Positions 1 to 8,344 of a stretch of 32,076 bases of DNA are shown piece by piece (positions within the stretch are counted from its first letter, which is position 1; every line of letters starts with the position of its first letter). A program made the translations under genes and the position numbers. Under the pieces are notes generated by a model. It did no database searches. It had not been told where the DNA came from and saw only the letters and a list, made by a program, of their open reading frames with translations. Source of the stretch: Dongia_A sp044226685 (lineage in GTDB: Bacteria > Pseudomonadota > Alphaproteobacteria > Dongiales > Dongiaceae); assembly GCA_044226685.1 (NCBI GenBank), contig JBGAGP010000041.1:1-32076 (forward strand), in the 5' to 3' direction.

Positions 1-633
1 CTCTGCAATCACTGACTCAGCAGGTTGGCCGTCGGCCGCGGCTACTACTCTCCGAAAGAGCTCCGAACCAAAAGAGACAGTGCGATCCCAAGTTCGGCTG
101 GCGGGCACCAAGAAGAACCCAATATCGCGTATCAATGCCGCAGGAACCGGGGTCCATGTCTCCTCCGCGAAGATGTCTTCGATTCCATCGTCATCGTGAA
201 AGTACCGACCGGTCTCGACTTCCAAAGAGCCTCGATCGAACCGAGCGGCGAAGCCGACTTGGCATGCTAGCTGCCATGTAGGATTGTCCCGCGTTGCAGA
301 TACTGCTCCGGCTGTGGCATCCCACCACTTAGGTATTCCGCGTCCCGGCTTGAACCACTCCGGATGATCAGCTGGGTCATCACTGTCAAAGTCGATAACC
401 GCGGCTACAAGGTTAATTCGGTCGATGGCTTGGGGATCGCTACCGAAGAAATCATGTTCTGTAAGACTGCGAACCATCCGATCACGGCCAAATAGCAAGG
501 CCAGTGCCTCGATCACCGTCGTCTTGCCGCAGTTATTTGGGCCGACAAGAACGCTATGAGGTCCAAATCTTATGTATCCAGTCCTTATTCCGCGAAAGTT
601 CCGGATACGCAGATCAGCTATCTGCAAGTGCAA
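1..633 (-). CDS. OLD/RecF-like ATP-dependent nuclease or SMC-type ATPase, N-terminal part (cut by window edge)
   Basis: Reading the minus strand from 633 gives 211 codons open to the window edge. The product begins with a typical RecF/OLD-type opening (beta strand, then RNFRGI near residues 9-14) and carries a Walker A motif GPNNCGKTT near residues 28-36. These features mark the N-terminal ABC-type ATPase half of OLD-family nucleases or related SMC-like proteins. The C-terminal half (signature, Walker B, Toprim if present) lies outside the window, so nuclease activity is not shown. There is no ATG at a suitable place: TTG at 633-631 (or 627-625) is the likely start, just after a purine-rich stretch. 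Codon use is visibly less GC-rich than in the genes to the right (many ATA, TTT, AAT and GAT codons), which suggests acquired DNA. Many relatives are phage-defence genes such as Gabija GajA, but no partner gene is visible here. Confidence 0.8.
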   Translation of the reverse strand, partial: MHLQIADLRIRNFRGIRTGYIRFGPHSVLVGPNNCGKTTVIEALALLFGRDRMVRSLTEHDFFGSDPQAIDRINLVAAVIDFDSDDPADHPEWFKPGRGIPKWWDATAGAVSATRDNPTWQLACQVGFAARFDRGSLEVETGRYFHDDDGIEDIFAEETWTPVPAALIRDIGFFLVPASRTWDRTVSFGSELFRRVVAAADGQPAESVIAE

Positions 634-829
634 GCCCCCGATTGTGCGCGCACAAGAGTATACAACTATAGAGAATTGAAGTAAGGCCCTTCTTTCAGCA
701 TCGCGATATTTGGAACGTGCCCACCTCGCCGGACGAATGATCGTCGGCTATAAGCTCTCGGCCACGGGGAGCCGATCACGCATGCTGCGCCCAAATCAAG
801 CCCGTCCGCCATCGGACCGGCGCGCCCCC
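634..829. other. Gene-free junction between low-GC left edge and high-GC chromosome
   Basis: This stretch separates the OLD-like gene (read leftward) from the broken MFS copy. Its left part is AT-rich and on the minus strand contains TATACT and TATAGT, which could be -10 boxes for the OLD-like gene, but no convincing -35 box is seen. No gene is recognised. The base composition shifts to high GC toward the right end. Confidence 0.4.
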
Positions 830-977
830 ACCTGGTACTCCTTCCTTCTCACCGGCTTCTACATCTACACCGTCAACGTGCAGGGCAACGTGGTGCCGTT
901 CCTGCAGGCGGAATTCGCGCTCAGCTATAGCGCGGTCAGCCTGCAGTCTAGCGCCATCGCGCGCGACACCGTCCTGG
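830..977 (+). repeat. Direct repeat, left copy (MFS 5' segment)
   Basis: This 148-base block is repeated in the same orientation at 3084-3231 with about 92% identity and no indels. The two copies flank the propeller gene (1022-2812) and the 5' end of the intact MFS gene. Confidence 0.85.
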
Positions 978-1000
978 CAACGCCGGCACCCCCGGCTTAG
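830..1000 (+). pseudogene. Broken 5' fragment of an MFS transporter gene (second copy of the gene at 3036)
   Basis: The frame reads TWYSFLLTGFYIYTVNVQG and continues through the first transmembrane region of an MFS protein, then diverges after about 50 residues and stops at TAG 998-1000. Bases 830-977 align without gaps to 3084-3231 inside the intact MFS gene, with about 12 differences in 148 (hand count). Roughly eight or nine of these change the amino acid, including Leu to Arg and Gly to Asp in or near the membrane segment, which fits loss of selection. Everything after the first membrane segment is missing. The frame extends upstream to about 710, but that part has no similarity to the transporter and no good start. 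It is best read as a dead fragment left by a duplication or recombination. Confidence 0.8.
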
Positions 1001-1021
1001 CGCAAGCGGGTCACGCCTTCG

Positions 1022-2812
1022 TCAATTCTCGCAATTGATGAAGTCGAACACCTTGCACTTGTTCTTGGTGCAGGTTTGGCCGGACAGGGTCTCGGCCTGC
1101 ACCTTCTTGCTCTTGGTGTCGTAGTTGTGGGCCTTGGCCCAGCCCTGCGCCTGGCAGAAGGCGGTCGCCACCGGCTTGCCGCAGGAATCGCCGCCGATCT
1201 CGGTGCAGGCATAGAGCCGGAGGCCGTTCGGCCCCTGCGGGTTCTCGTAGTGGGTCTGGGTCGGCGGGGTGCCGGGGGGTGTGGTGGGCGGCACGCTGGG
1301 TGCGGGGGCGGGGCTGCTGCCGGTCTGCTGGTCCGTCGCGCTGGCATCCTGGGGCTGGGCGGCGCAGAAGTCGCAGAGCGGTGCCGCGAACACATGCAGC
1401 TTGCCGCCGGCGATGGCGTAGACATCGCCATAGGGTCCGATCGCGGGCGGCGAGGTGCCGCCTTTCAGCCAGTCGAACCTGGCGAGCGGCGCGGCGCTGC
1501 CAGAGTTCAAGGCGGCGTCGAAGGTGAGGAACGCGTTCGCGGTCGAGACGAAGATATGCTTCTGCGACACCGCGGCGGAGACCATGGTCTGGCCGCCAAG
1601 CTGGGCGTCGATGACCGCGCCGCCGGGCTGGCGCACATGCATCGCGCCGGGCGCGATGAAGACGAGAGCGTCCTCCGCCGTGCGCGACGGGCTGGCGACG
1701 GTCCTGAAATCGAGGGTGGTGCGCGGCGGCTGCTTGATCGCCTGGCCGCGCCAGGTGACGGTCGCGGCCGCTTCCGGCGCGAAGCTCGCGGTGTCGGGCA
1801 TCACCATCGGGGTCGCCGCCAGCTGCCAGTGCGCGTCATGCGCCCGGAAGCCCTCGAAGAAGCCCTTGCCGGGCGAGAAGGTGAAGCCGACGAGGTCCCA
1901 CAGCCCGTCGGAAACGACGATCCACGGCGTGCCGCCGCCGGGAAAGGTGTAGATCGCCGTGGAGGGCATCGGCGCGCGGATGTCCTCGGGCAGCAGGCTG
2001 TTCGGGTCGATGCCGTCCAGGCTGCCGTGGCCCTGGAACCCCATGCCGGGGAAGATGCAGAACAGCCGGTCGTCGCAGTCGATCAGGTTGGGCCCCGATC
2101 CGGTGACCGTCTGCACGAAGGTGCTGACATTGGCCTCGCCGATGACCGCCGGGCCGGTGGTGGAAAAGGCGATCAGCCGCACCTCGCGCCCGCCGGTGAC
2201 GCGGTTGGGATAGATGACCGGGACGATCACCGCCTCTTCGCCGTTGAAGCGCCAGATGTTGGGCGCGGCGCTGGTGCCGCCGTGGCCGTCGAAGTGTTTC
2301 GGGAACGGCACCTGGTAGGCATAGCCGCCGCCGGGCAGGAACTTGTGCAGGGTGGAATCCGGGTGCTTGAAGGGCGGGCTCACGCTGCTGTCGGTCGCCA
2401 TCGACTGGCCGACCACATAGATGCCGCCGTCCGGCCCGATGACGGGGGAGGCGAGGATCTGCTGCCCGGCATCGAGCTGGCGGTTCCAGGCGGGCGAGCC
2501 ATCGGCATGGAATGCCATCAGCTTGCCCTGCAGGTTGCCGACATAGACCGTGCCGTCCGCGCCGATCACCGGCCCGGCGCCGGCGGCGAAGGTGCCGAGG
2601 TTGGGGATGGTGCGCGCCGGCTTGGTGGCGGGCGCGGTCACGACATTGGCATAGCCGGTATTGGCGCCGTCGGCGTGCGGCCGTTGCCAGGCATCGGGCA
2701 CCGGTGCCGGCTGCAGGTTCTTGGCGGAGGCACCCGTGATGCAGAACGGGGTGGCGCAGAACAGCACGGCCGCGGAGCAAACCGCGGCGCGCAGCCAGAG
2801 CGAGTGGAGCAT
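1022..2812 (-). CDS. Secreted PQQ-like beta-propeller protein with C-terminal six-Cys module
   Basis: The 596-residue product starts with a Sec-type signal peptide (hydrophobic residues 8-24, likely cleavage after ASA near 30). The next 430 or so residues show repeats of the outer-membrane propeller/PQQ type, for example GPVIGADGTVYVGN and SPVIGPDGGIYVVG, which form blades. A Pro/Thr-rich linker near residues 495-520 leads to a compact C-terminal module of about 65 residues with six cysteines and a CGKPVATAFCQAQGW core. That module resembles short Cys-rich tails of unknown role in other secreted proteobacterial proteins. The propeller lacks obvious quinoprotein-dehydrogenase catalytic features, so it is more likely a binding or scaffold protein than an alcohol dehydrogenase. 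It is divergent from the MFS gene at 3036, with a 223-base shared upstream region. The export and the fold family are well supported; the function is unknown. Confidence 0.85.
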   Translation of the reverse strand: MLHSLWLRAAVCSAAVLFCATPFCITGASAKNLQPAPVPDAWQRPHADGANTGYANVVTAPATKPARTIPNLGTFAAGAGPVIGADGTVYVGNLQGKLMAFHADGSPAWNRQLDAGQQILASPVIGPDGGIYVVGQSMATDSSVSPPFKHPDSTLHKFLPGGGYAYQVPFPKHFDGHGGTSAAPNIWRFNGEEAVIVPVIYPNRVTGGREVRLIAFSTTGPAVIGEANVSTFVQTVTGSGPNLIDCDDRLFCIFPGMGFQGHGSLDGIDPNSLLPEDIRAPMPSTAIYTFPGGGTPWIVVSDGLWDLVGFTFSPGKGFFEGFRAHDAHWQLAATPMVMPDTASFAPEAAATVTWRGQAIKQPPRTTLDFRTVASPSRTAEDALVFIAPGAMHVRQPGGAVIDAQLGGQTMVSAAVSQKHIFVSTANAFLTFDAALNSGSAAPLARFDWLKGGTSPPAIGPYGDVYAIAGGKLHVFAAPLCDFCAAQPQDASATDQQTGSSPAPAPSVPPTTPPGTPPTQTHYENPQGPNGLRLYACTEIGGDSCGKPVATAFCQAQGWAKAHNYDTKSKKVQAETLSGQTCTKNKCKVFDFINCEN

Positions 2813-3035
2813 GGGAGGCGTCCTCGTCCGGCAAGGACCGAGCCTGCGTGAGCGCTGGCGCGACAGCCGGAGCCGACGCGAACCCTAGCAGCCGTCCGCC
2901 ACCCGGCATAGCGGACTCCGCCTGGACTGTGCGGCGAGTCACAGGTCGGCTATACAGCATGGGCAATCGGGGGGAGCGCATCATCGTCACGACCCAGCGG
3001 CCGCACCAGGCGTCCAGGACCCGACAGGTGCCGGG

Positions 3036-4262
3036 ATGAGCACCGACGCCGCCGCGTCCGCCGCCGCCCTGCGCGGGACGGCGACCTGGTACTGCTTCCT
3101 CCTCACCGGCCTCTACATCTACGCGGTCAACGTGCAGGGCAACGTGGTGCCGTTCCTGCAGGCGGAGTTCGCGCTCAGCTATCGCGCGGTCAGCCTGCAT
3201 TCGAGCGCCATCGCGCTCGGCATCGTCCTGGTCGGGCTGGCGGGGGACCGCGTGGTGGCGGCGCTCGGGCGGCGGCGCACGCTCTGGGTCGGCGTCGCCG
3301 GGCTCGCCGGCGGCAGCATCCTGCTCTGCCTGGCGCCGGCCCCGCCGGCGGGCCAGCTGCCCTGGGCCAGCATCGGCGCCTGCTTCCTGATCGGCGCGCT
3401 GGGCGCGCTGGTCCCGGCGCTCATCCCCGCCATCCTCGCCGATTTGCACGGCGAACGCCGGGCGGAGGCCTATGCCGGCCAGGCGATCACCGCCTATTCC
3501 TTCGGCCTCGCCGCACCCTTGCTCTCCGGCCTCGCGATCTGGGCGGGGTTGGGCTGGCGCGCGGCGGTCGTCTTCGGCGCGGTGGCCGGCCTCGGCATCG
3601 CGCTGTGGTTCCGCCAGCTGCCGATCATCGAGCATGCACCCCATGCGGAGGCGCACGCAGGGGCGGGCGGGGACTCTCAGATTGCGCGCCAAGCGCGCGG
3701 GCTGCCGCCCGCCTTCTGGGCCTTCTGGGTGCTGCTGTTCGCGTCCTGCGCCATCGAGATGTCGATCCTGTTCTGGGCGCCGGCCTATCTGGAGCGGGTG
3801 GTCGGCTTCGCCCCGGCCGCGGCGGCCACCGCCGCCGGCGGCTTTCCGCTCGGCATGCTGCTGGGGCGCATCGCGCTCCGCGTCCTGGTGCGGCGGGTGG
3901 CGCAGCGGCGCCTGCTCATCGCCGCCCTGGTCATGACCGCCGCCGGCTTCCTGGTCTATTGGGGCGTCCCGGTCCCGGCGGCGGCGATCGCCGGGCTGTT
4001 CCTGATCGGCCTCGGCGTGGCGCCGCTCTATCCGCTGTCGACCACTTTCGCCGTCGGCGCGGCGCTCTCCGCCAAGGACCTCGCCGCCATGCGCCTCGCC
4101 ATCGCCATCGGCCTGTCGATCCTGCTGGCGCCGATCGCGCTCGGCGCCCTGGCCGACGAGATCGGCCTCGGCCCGGCGCACCTGGCCCTGCCGGGGCTGA
4201 TCCTCGCCGCCGCCGCCAGCTTCCTGCTCGGCGAGGCTTTGCCCAGGCGGGCGGCGGCCTGA
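3036..4262 (+). CDS. Major facilitator superfamily transporter
   Basis: The 408-residue product is strongly hydrophobic with about twelve predicted membrane segments, the usual MFS length. An MFS loop 2-3 signature is visible as GDRVVAALGRRR near residues 70-81. A polar central loop near residues 205-225 separates the two six-helix halves. The start at 3036 follows a short purine-rich stretch and precedes the first helix by about 17 residues. The substrate cannot be read from sequence; the family includes sugar, organic acid and drug transporters. It is divergent from the secreted propeller gene, so the two may share control. A broken copy of its 5' end lies at 830-1000. Confidence 0.85.
   Translation: MSTDAAASAAALRGTATWYCFLLTGLYIYAVNVQGNVVPFLQAEFALSYRAVSLHSSAIALGIVLVGLAGDRVVAALGRRRTLWVGVAGLAGGSILLCLAPAPPAGQLPWASIGACFLIGALGALVPALIPAILADLHGERRAEAYAGQAITAYSFGLAAPLLSGLAIWAGLGWRAAVVFGAVAGLGIALWFRQLPIIEHAPHAEAHAGAGGDSQIARQARGLPPAFWAFWVLLFASCAIEMSILFWAPAYLERVVGFAPAAAATAAGGFPLGMLLGRIALRVLVRRVAQRRLLIAALVMTAAGFLVYWGVPVPAAAIAGLFLIGLGVAPLYPLSTTFAVGAALSAKDLAAMRLAIAIGLSILLAPIALGALADEIGLGPAHLALPGLILAAAASFLLGEALPRRAAA
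3084..3231 (+). repeat. Direct repeat, right copy (inside intact MFS gene)
   Basis: This is the right-hand copy of the 148-base block at 830-977. It lies in the coding sequence of the intact MFS transporter, covering roughly codons 17-65, so it is the likely parent copy. Confidence 0.85.
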
Positions 4263-4267
4263 TCCCC

Positions 4268-4336
4268 CATCGGCGCGGCCCCCGCCATCGGCGCGGCCCC
4301 GGCATCGGCGCGCCCCCGTCATCGGCGCGCCCCCGA
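4268..4336 (+). repeat. GC-rich 17-bp tandem repeat, four units
   Basis: Four head-to-tail units of 17-18 bases begin with CATCGGCGCG at 4268, 4286, 4303 and 4320, five bases after the MFS stop codon. The first unit is one base longer, and units differ by one or two bases. The array lies between the MFS and kinase genes and is noncoding as far as I can see. Confidence 0.85.
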
Positions 4337-4509
4337 CCCGGCGGCGGGTTAATTTCGGCCCCTTAGCGCTGCATTACGCCACGTGACCGGGCTCCGCCGG
4401 CCGCGCGCGGCGGCAATCCCGCTATTAATTGCACAGCTGGAAGCGGTATTATTCCGCCATCGGTGGCGCACGCGAAGCTCACAACTCGATTGCGAGGGGC
4501 GAAGACCGC

Positions 4510-6867
4510 ATGGCCGGGCCGGATCGACCAGGAGAGAACCAGACGGGCGGAACGCCGGGCGTTCCGGCGGCGCGGCGCCTCGGCGACGGCGCCGCCGCGC
4601 CGGAGGCGGGCGTCGATCATGGCGATTTCTACCGCGCGCTGTTCGAGCAGAGCCCGGTGCCGAAATGGGTCTATGACCGCGAGACCCTGCGCTTCCTCGA
4701 CGTCAACGCCGCCGCGCTGGCGCAATACGGCTACACGCGCGACGAATTGCTGGCCATGAAGGTGACCGATATCCGCCCGGCGGAAGACGTGCCGCGCTTC
4801 CTCGCCCTGGTGCGCGACGCCACTTCGGGGCCGCGGCATATCGGGCAGTGGCGCCACCTGACCAAGTCCGGCGCCGTCATCCTGGTCGACGTCAACTGGA
4901 CGTCGCTGGTCCTCGCCGGCCGGCCGAGCATCCTGGCGGTGCTGCGCGACGTGACCGAGCAGGCGCGCGTCGAGGCCACCTTGCGCGCGGTCGAGGCGCG
5001 GTTCGAGGCGCTGGTGCAGAACGCGCCGATCGGCGTCAACCTGAAGGACACCGCCGGGCGCTACCTTTACATCAACGCCGAGGGGCTGCGCACCATGCGG
5101 CTCGATCCCGTCGCCTATGTCGGCAGGACCGCGCGCGAGCTGTTCGAGCCCGCCGTCGCCGCCATGGTCGAGGACGCCGACCGCAAGCTGCTGGCGACCG
5201 GCAAGCCGCTGGTCATCGAGGTCGACGTTCCCAGGCCGGCGGAATACGAATACGCCAGCATGCTGGTGGTGCGCGTGCCGGTGCGCGACGAGACCGGCGC
5301 GATCGTCGCGTTGGGCGGCTTCGTCATCGACATCTCCAAGCAGAAGCAGGCCGAGCGGGCGCTCAGCGTCAGCGAGCAGCGCTTCAGCCGTATCGTCGAC
5401 CTGGTGCAGGAGGGCATCTGGATCCACGACGAGGGCGTCATCACCTATGCCAATCCGGCGGCGGCGCGGCTGTTCGGGGCCGGCGCGCCGGGCGACCTGG
5501 TGGGCCGCACCATCTTCTCCATGCTGCAGCCGGAAGACCGCAGGCGGGCGGAGGAACGCACGCGGTCCCTGATCGACCGGCACATGCCGCTGCTGCCGGC
5601 GGAAATGCGCATCCAGGGCCTCGACGGCAAGGAGCGCGTCGCCGAGCTGCAGGCGGTGCCGCTGCGCGACGGCGACAAGGTGCTGGCCATCGCCTCCGGC
5701 CGCGACGTCACCGCGCAGCGCCGGGCGGAGCGGCAATTGCAGCAGGCGGTGAAGATGGAGGCGGTGGGCCAGCTGACCGGCGGCGTCGCGCATGACTTCA
5801 ACAACCTGCTCACCGTCATCATCGGCTCGCTCGACCTGGACCTGGCCACGGTGCCGGAGCCGCTGCGCGCGGCCATCGACCAGGCGATGCGCGCGGCCGA
5901 GCGCGGCGCCGCGCTCACCCACCGGCTGCTCGCCTTCTCGCGCCAGCAGACGCTGCTGCCCGGCCCGGTCGATTTCAACCGCCTGGTCGTCGGCATGGAC
6001 GACCTGCTGCGCCGCACGCTGGGCGAGCAGGTGGAGATCGAGCTGCATCTGGCGGCGGACCTGAAGCCGGCCCTGGCCGACGCCGCGCAGGTCGAGAACG
6101 CCCTGCTCAACCTCGCCATCAATGCGCGCGACGCCATGCCGGATGGCGGCAAGCTGCTGATCGAGACCGGGAACCAGACCCTGGACGCGGACTACGTCGC
6201 CCTGAACCCGGACGCCAAGGCCGGCGACTTCGCCATGCTGGCGGTTTCCGACACCGGCACCGGCATGCGACCCGAGGTCCTGGCGCATGCCTTCGAGCCC
6301 TTCTTCACCACCAAGGAGGTGGGCAAGGGCAGCGGGCTCGGCCTCGCCATGATCTACGGCTTCGCCCGGCAATCCGGCGGCCACGCCCGGATCTACAGCG
6401 AAGTCGGCCACGGGACCACGGTGCGGCTCTACCTGCCGCGCCTGGCGGAAGCGTCCAGCGCCGAGGTCGCCGCAGTGCCGGCGGCGGTGAAATCCGGCGG
6501 CGGCGAAACCATCCTGGTGGTGGAGGACGACGCCAAGGTGCGCAAGCTGGCGCTGGCGCAGCTCGAGAGCCTGGGCTATCGCGCCGTCGAGGCCGGCAAC
6601 GGCAAGGAGGCGCTCGCCATCGTCGAGAGCGGCGCCGCCATCGACCTGCTGTTCACCGACGTGGTGATGCCGGGCGGCATGACCGGCCTGCAGCTGGCGG
6701 AGGCGGCGACCAGGCTCCGCCCGCGGCTGCGCGTGCTGTTCACCTCCGGCTACGCCGAAGGCTCGATGCAGCACCGCGGCGCCGGCGAACCCGGCATCAA
6801 GCTGCTGTCGAAGCCCTACCGCAAGCAGCTCCTGGCCCAGAAGATCCGCGAGGCGCTGGACGAATAG
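4510..6867 (+). CDS. Hybrid sensor histidine kinase with three PAS domains and a receiver domain
   Basis: Using the ATG at 4510 (preceded by GAGGGGCGA) the product has 785 residues. Domains in order are PAS 1 (about 38-150), PAS 2 (about 163-280), PAS 3 (about 288-405), HisKA with H428 in GGVAHDFNNLL, HATPase with N-box N538, DTGTGM at 581-586 and GKGSGLGL at 605-612, then a receiver domain (about 667-783) with phospho-acceptor D717 in FTDVVMPG. No membrane segment is seen, so it is a cytoplasmic sensor. The HDFNN H-box and the fused receiver are typical of alphaproteobacterial hybrid kinases. No separate response regulator is adjacent, so its partner is elsewhere. The frame extends upstream to a TTG at 4429, but that part looks noncoding. 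The signal sensed is unknown. Confidence 0.92.
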   Translation: MAGPDRPGENQTGGTPGVPAARRLGDGAAAPEAGVDHGDFYRALFEQSPVPKWVYDRETLRFLDVNAAALAQYGYTRDELLAMKVTDIRPAEDVPRFLALVRDATSGPRHIGQWRHLTKSGAVILVDVNWTSLVLAGRPSILAVLRDVTEQARVEATLRAVEARFEALVQNAPIGVNLKDTAGRYLYINAEGLRTMRLDPVAYVGRTARELFEPAVAAMVEDADRKLLATGKPLVIEVDVPRPAEYEYASMLVVRVPVRDETGAIVALGGFVIDISKQKQAERALSVSEQRFSRIVDLVQEGIWIHDEGVITYANPAAARLFGAGAPGDLVGRTIFSMLQPEDRRRAEERTRSLIDRHMPLLPAEMRIQGLDGKERVAELQAVPLRDGDKVLAIASGRDVTAQRRAERQLQQAVKMEAVGQLTGGVAHDFNNLLTVIIGSLDLDLATVPEPLRAAIDQAMRAAERGAALTHRLLAFSRQQTLLPGPVDFNRLVVGMDDLLRRTLGEQVEIELHLAADLKPALADAAQVENALLNLAINARDAMPDGGKLLIETGNQTLDADYVALNPDAKAGDFAMLAVSDTGTGMRPEVLAHAFEPFFTTKEVGKGSGLGLAMIYGFARQSGGHARIYSEVGHGTTVRLYLPRLAEASSAEVAAVPAAVKSGGGETILVVEDDAKVRKLALAQLESLGYRAVEAGNGKEALAIVESGAAIDLLFTDVVMPGGMTGLQLAEAATRLRPRLRVLFTSGYAEGSMQHRGAGEPGIKLLSKPYRKQLLAQKIREALDE

Positions 6868-6950
6868 CGCGGCTGGTCGCGGCGCCGCCCGTTTCCTCCA
6901 CCGGCCCGATGCGCTAGGAGAAGGGACTGTCGTGGCGTCAGGCGAGTCCC

Positions 6951-7634
6951 ATGCGCGTTCCCATCCCGGCCCAGGTTCCCCGCATCCTCGTCCCGCTGGC
7001 GCTGGCCGCCGGCGCGGCCTGGGCCTTCATCGCCATCGCCGGCGAGGTGATGGAGGGCGAGACGCATGCCTTCGACGAGGCCGTCATCCTCGCCTTCCGC
7101 GTGCCGGGCGATCCGGCCGATCCGCTGGGGGCGCCCTGGTTCGAGGACGCGGTGCGCGACGTCACCGCGCTGGGCTCGGCGCCGGTCCTCGTCATCGCGG
7201 TGCTGGCGGTGGTCGGCTTCCTCGCGCTCGCGCGCAGCTGGGCGCTGGCGCTGTTCACGCTCGCGGCCAGCCTCGGCGGGCTTGGCGCCTCCTCCGTGCT
7301 CAAATACCTGATCGACCGGCCGCGGCCGGAACTGGTGCCGCGCGAGGCCTTGACCTTCACCTCCAGCTTCCCCAGCGGCCATTCGATGATGTCGGCGGTG
7401 GTTTACCTGACGCTGGCGGCGCTGGTCGCCCGGCTGATGGAGCAGCGGCGGCTGAAGGCCTATGTCCTCGCCGTGGCGCTCGGCCTGACGATGCTGGTCG
7501 GCCTGTCGCGGGTCTATCTCGGCGTCCATTGGCCCTCGGACGTGCTGGCGGGGTGGAGCGCCGGGGCGGCCTGGGCGCTCGCCTGCTGGCTGGTCGCCCG
7601 GCGCCTGGCCCTGGGCCGCGACGGCGGGAGCTGA
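6951..7634 (+). CDS. PAP2-family membrane phosphatase
   Basis: The 227-residue product carries all three PAP2/lipid phosphatase motifs: KYLIDRPRP at 118-126, PSGH at 141-144 and SRVYLGVHWPSD at 186-197. The catalytic histidines are H144 and H193. Five or six hydrophobic segments surround them, which places it in the inner membrane with the active site probably at the periplasmic face. Relatives dephosphorylate undecaprenyl pyrophosphate (BcrC/PgpB type) or phosphatidyl lipids; sequence alone does not decide which. It starts 83 bases after the kinase gene on the same strand and could be cotranscribed. Confidence 0.9.
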   Translation: MRVPIPAQVPRILVPLALAAGAAWAFIAIAGEVMEGETHAFDEAVILAFRVPGDPADPLGAPWFEDAVRDVTALGSAPVLVIAVLAVVGFLALARSWALALFTLAASLGGLGASSVLKYLIDRPRPELVPREALTFTSSFPSGHSMMSAVVYLTLAALVARLMEQRRLKAYVLAVALGLTMLVGLSRVYLGVHWPSDVLAGWSAGAAWALACWLVARRLALGRDGGS

Positions 7635-7708
7635 GATTTCGGCGGCCCGGCGCGCCGATTCGGGCGATTTCGCTTACAATCGGGCCGCGCCAGGCCCATA
7701 TATCATCG

Positions 7709-7915
7709 ATGAGCGAGAACCTCGAGAAAACCGCCGCGTCGCCTTTGGATGCAGGGCGTCAGCGTGCCTGCCTGAGTTGCAGCACGCCGTTCCACAGCAG
7801 CTGGGCTGGCGAGCGGGTCTGCGCGCGCTGCAAAGGCAGTTCGAAATGGCGCAGCGGGTCCGGCGTGGAAACCCGCCGCAGCCAGAGCCGCTCGACGCCG
7901 AGCGGCCGCTCCTAG
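7709..7915 (+). CDS. Small zinc-ribbon protein
   Basis: The 68-residue product has two Cys pairs, C21-x2-C24 and C38-x2-C41, arranged as in a zinc ribbon. A basic Ser/Arg-rich tail of about 25 residues follows. Short proteins of this pattern are common in alphaproteobacteria and have no assigned role. The frame is open upstream through the PAP2 gene, but only the part from ATG 7709 has protein-like features, and the PAP2 gene occupies the earlier part in another frame. No strong ribosome binding site is seen before 7709, which lowers confidence a little. Confidence 0.7.
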   Translation: MSENLEKTAASPLDAGRQRACLSCSTPFHSSWAGERVCARCKGSSKWRSGSGVETRRSQSRSTPSGRS

Positions 7916-7954
7916 CGGCCCCGGCGGCGGAACCCGGCCCAGGGAAGCGGCATC

Positions 7955-8221
7955 ATGTCCCTCAACTTCCCAAATGAGAGCCGCTGCTTCGACGCCAGGC
8001 GGCAATGCGTGCGCTTCTGGGCGCATGACCATGCGCTTGAAATCTCCTTCTTCGTCGAGGCTGCCGCCCTGCGCCAGCTCGATCCGCAGGGCGGGCGCGA
8101 CGAACCCGGTCTGCTCGGCGCCTTCGACCGCCACCGCGCGCGCATCTGCGCGGCCGCGACGAAGGTCTATGCGCGCCATCGCGGCGGCGACTACACGCTC
8201 GGCGCCGCCGACCTCAAATAG
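7955..8221 (+). CDS. DUF1488 family protein
   Basis: The 88-residue product begins with LNFPNESRCFDARRQCVRFW, which is the pattern of the DUF1488 family, and its length fits. The family is small, soluble and of unknown function, and is widespread in proteobacteria. The ATG at 7955 is used because the family starts at this point. It follows the zinc-ribbon gene by 39 bases on the same strand. Confidence 0.8.
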   Translation: MSLNFPNESRCFDARRQCVRFWAHDHALEISFFVEAAALRQLDPQGGRDEPGLLGAFDRHRARICAAATKVYARHRGGDYTLGAADLK

Positions 8222-8344
8222 CGTCTTTTCGCATCTCTGACCCGGCGGCCCACCGGCGCTAACATCCGCTTAACGATCGGATGGAATAGTGCACGGGTAT
8301 TGGTCGCATTTCCGCGGCAGCATGATCGCCGCGACGGGGGCTTC

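Noticed and set aside
25..270. Plus-strand 81-codon frame at the left edge
   Set aside because: It is antisense to the OLD-like gene, which has a Walker A motif.
710..1000. A true 96-residue gene at the left
   Set aside because: Only the part from 830 matches anything (the MFS start); it lacks the rest of the transporter and has mostly replacement differences, so it is listed as a pseudogene.
1076..2851. Long plus-strand frame (591 codons) opposite the propeller gene
   Set aside because: Composition is typical of an antisense shadow in high-GC DNA; the minus-strand product has a signal peptide, propeller repeats and a Cys module.
830..3231. Insertion sequence or composite transposon between the direct repeats
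   Set aside because: No transposase, terminal inverted repeats or target duplication were found; the repeats are part of a coding sequence.
1836..4322. Minus-strand frame of 828 codons
   Set aside because: It runs across the propeller gene in another frame and antisense to the MFS gene; residues are Arg/Gly/Gln-rich low-complexity with no domain.
4363..6774. Minus-strand frame of 803 codons opposite the histidine kinase
   Set aside because: It is the antisense shadow of a gene with clear PAS, HisKA, HATPase and receiver motifs.
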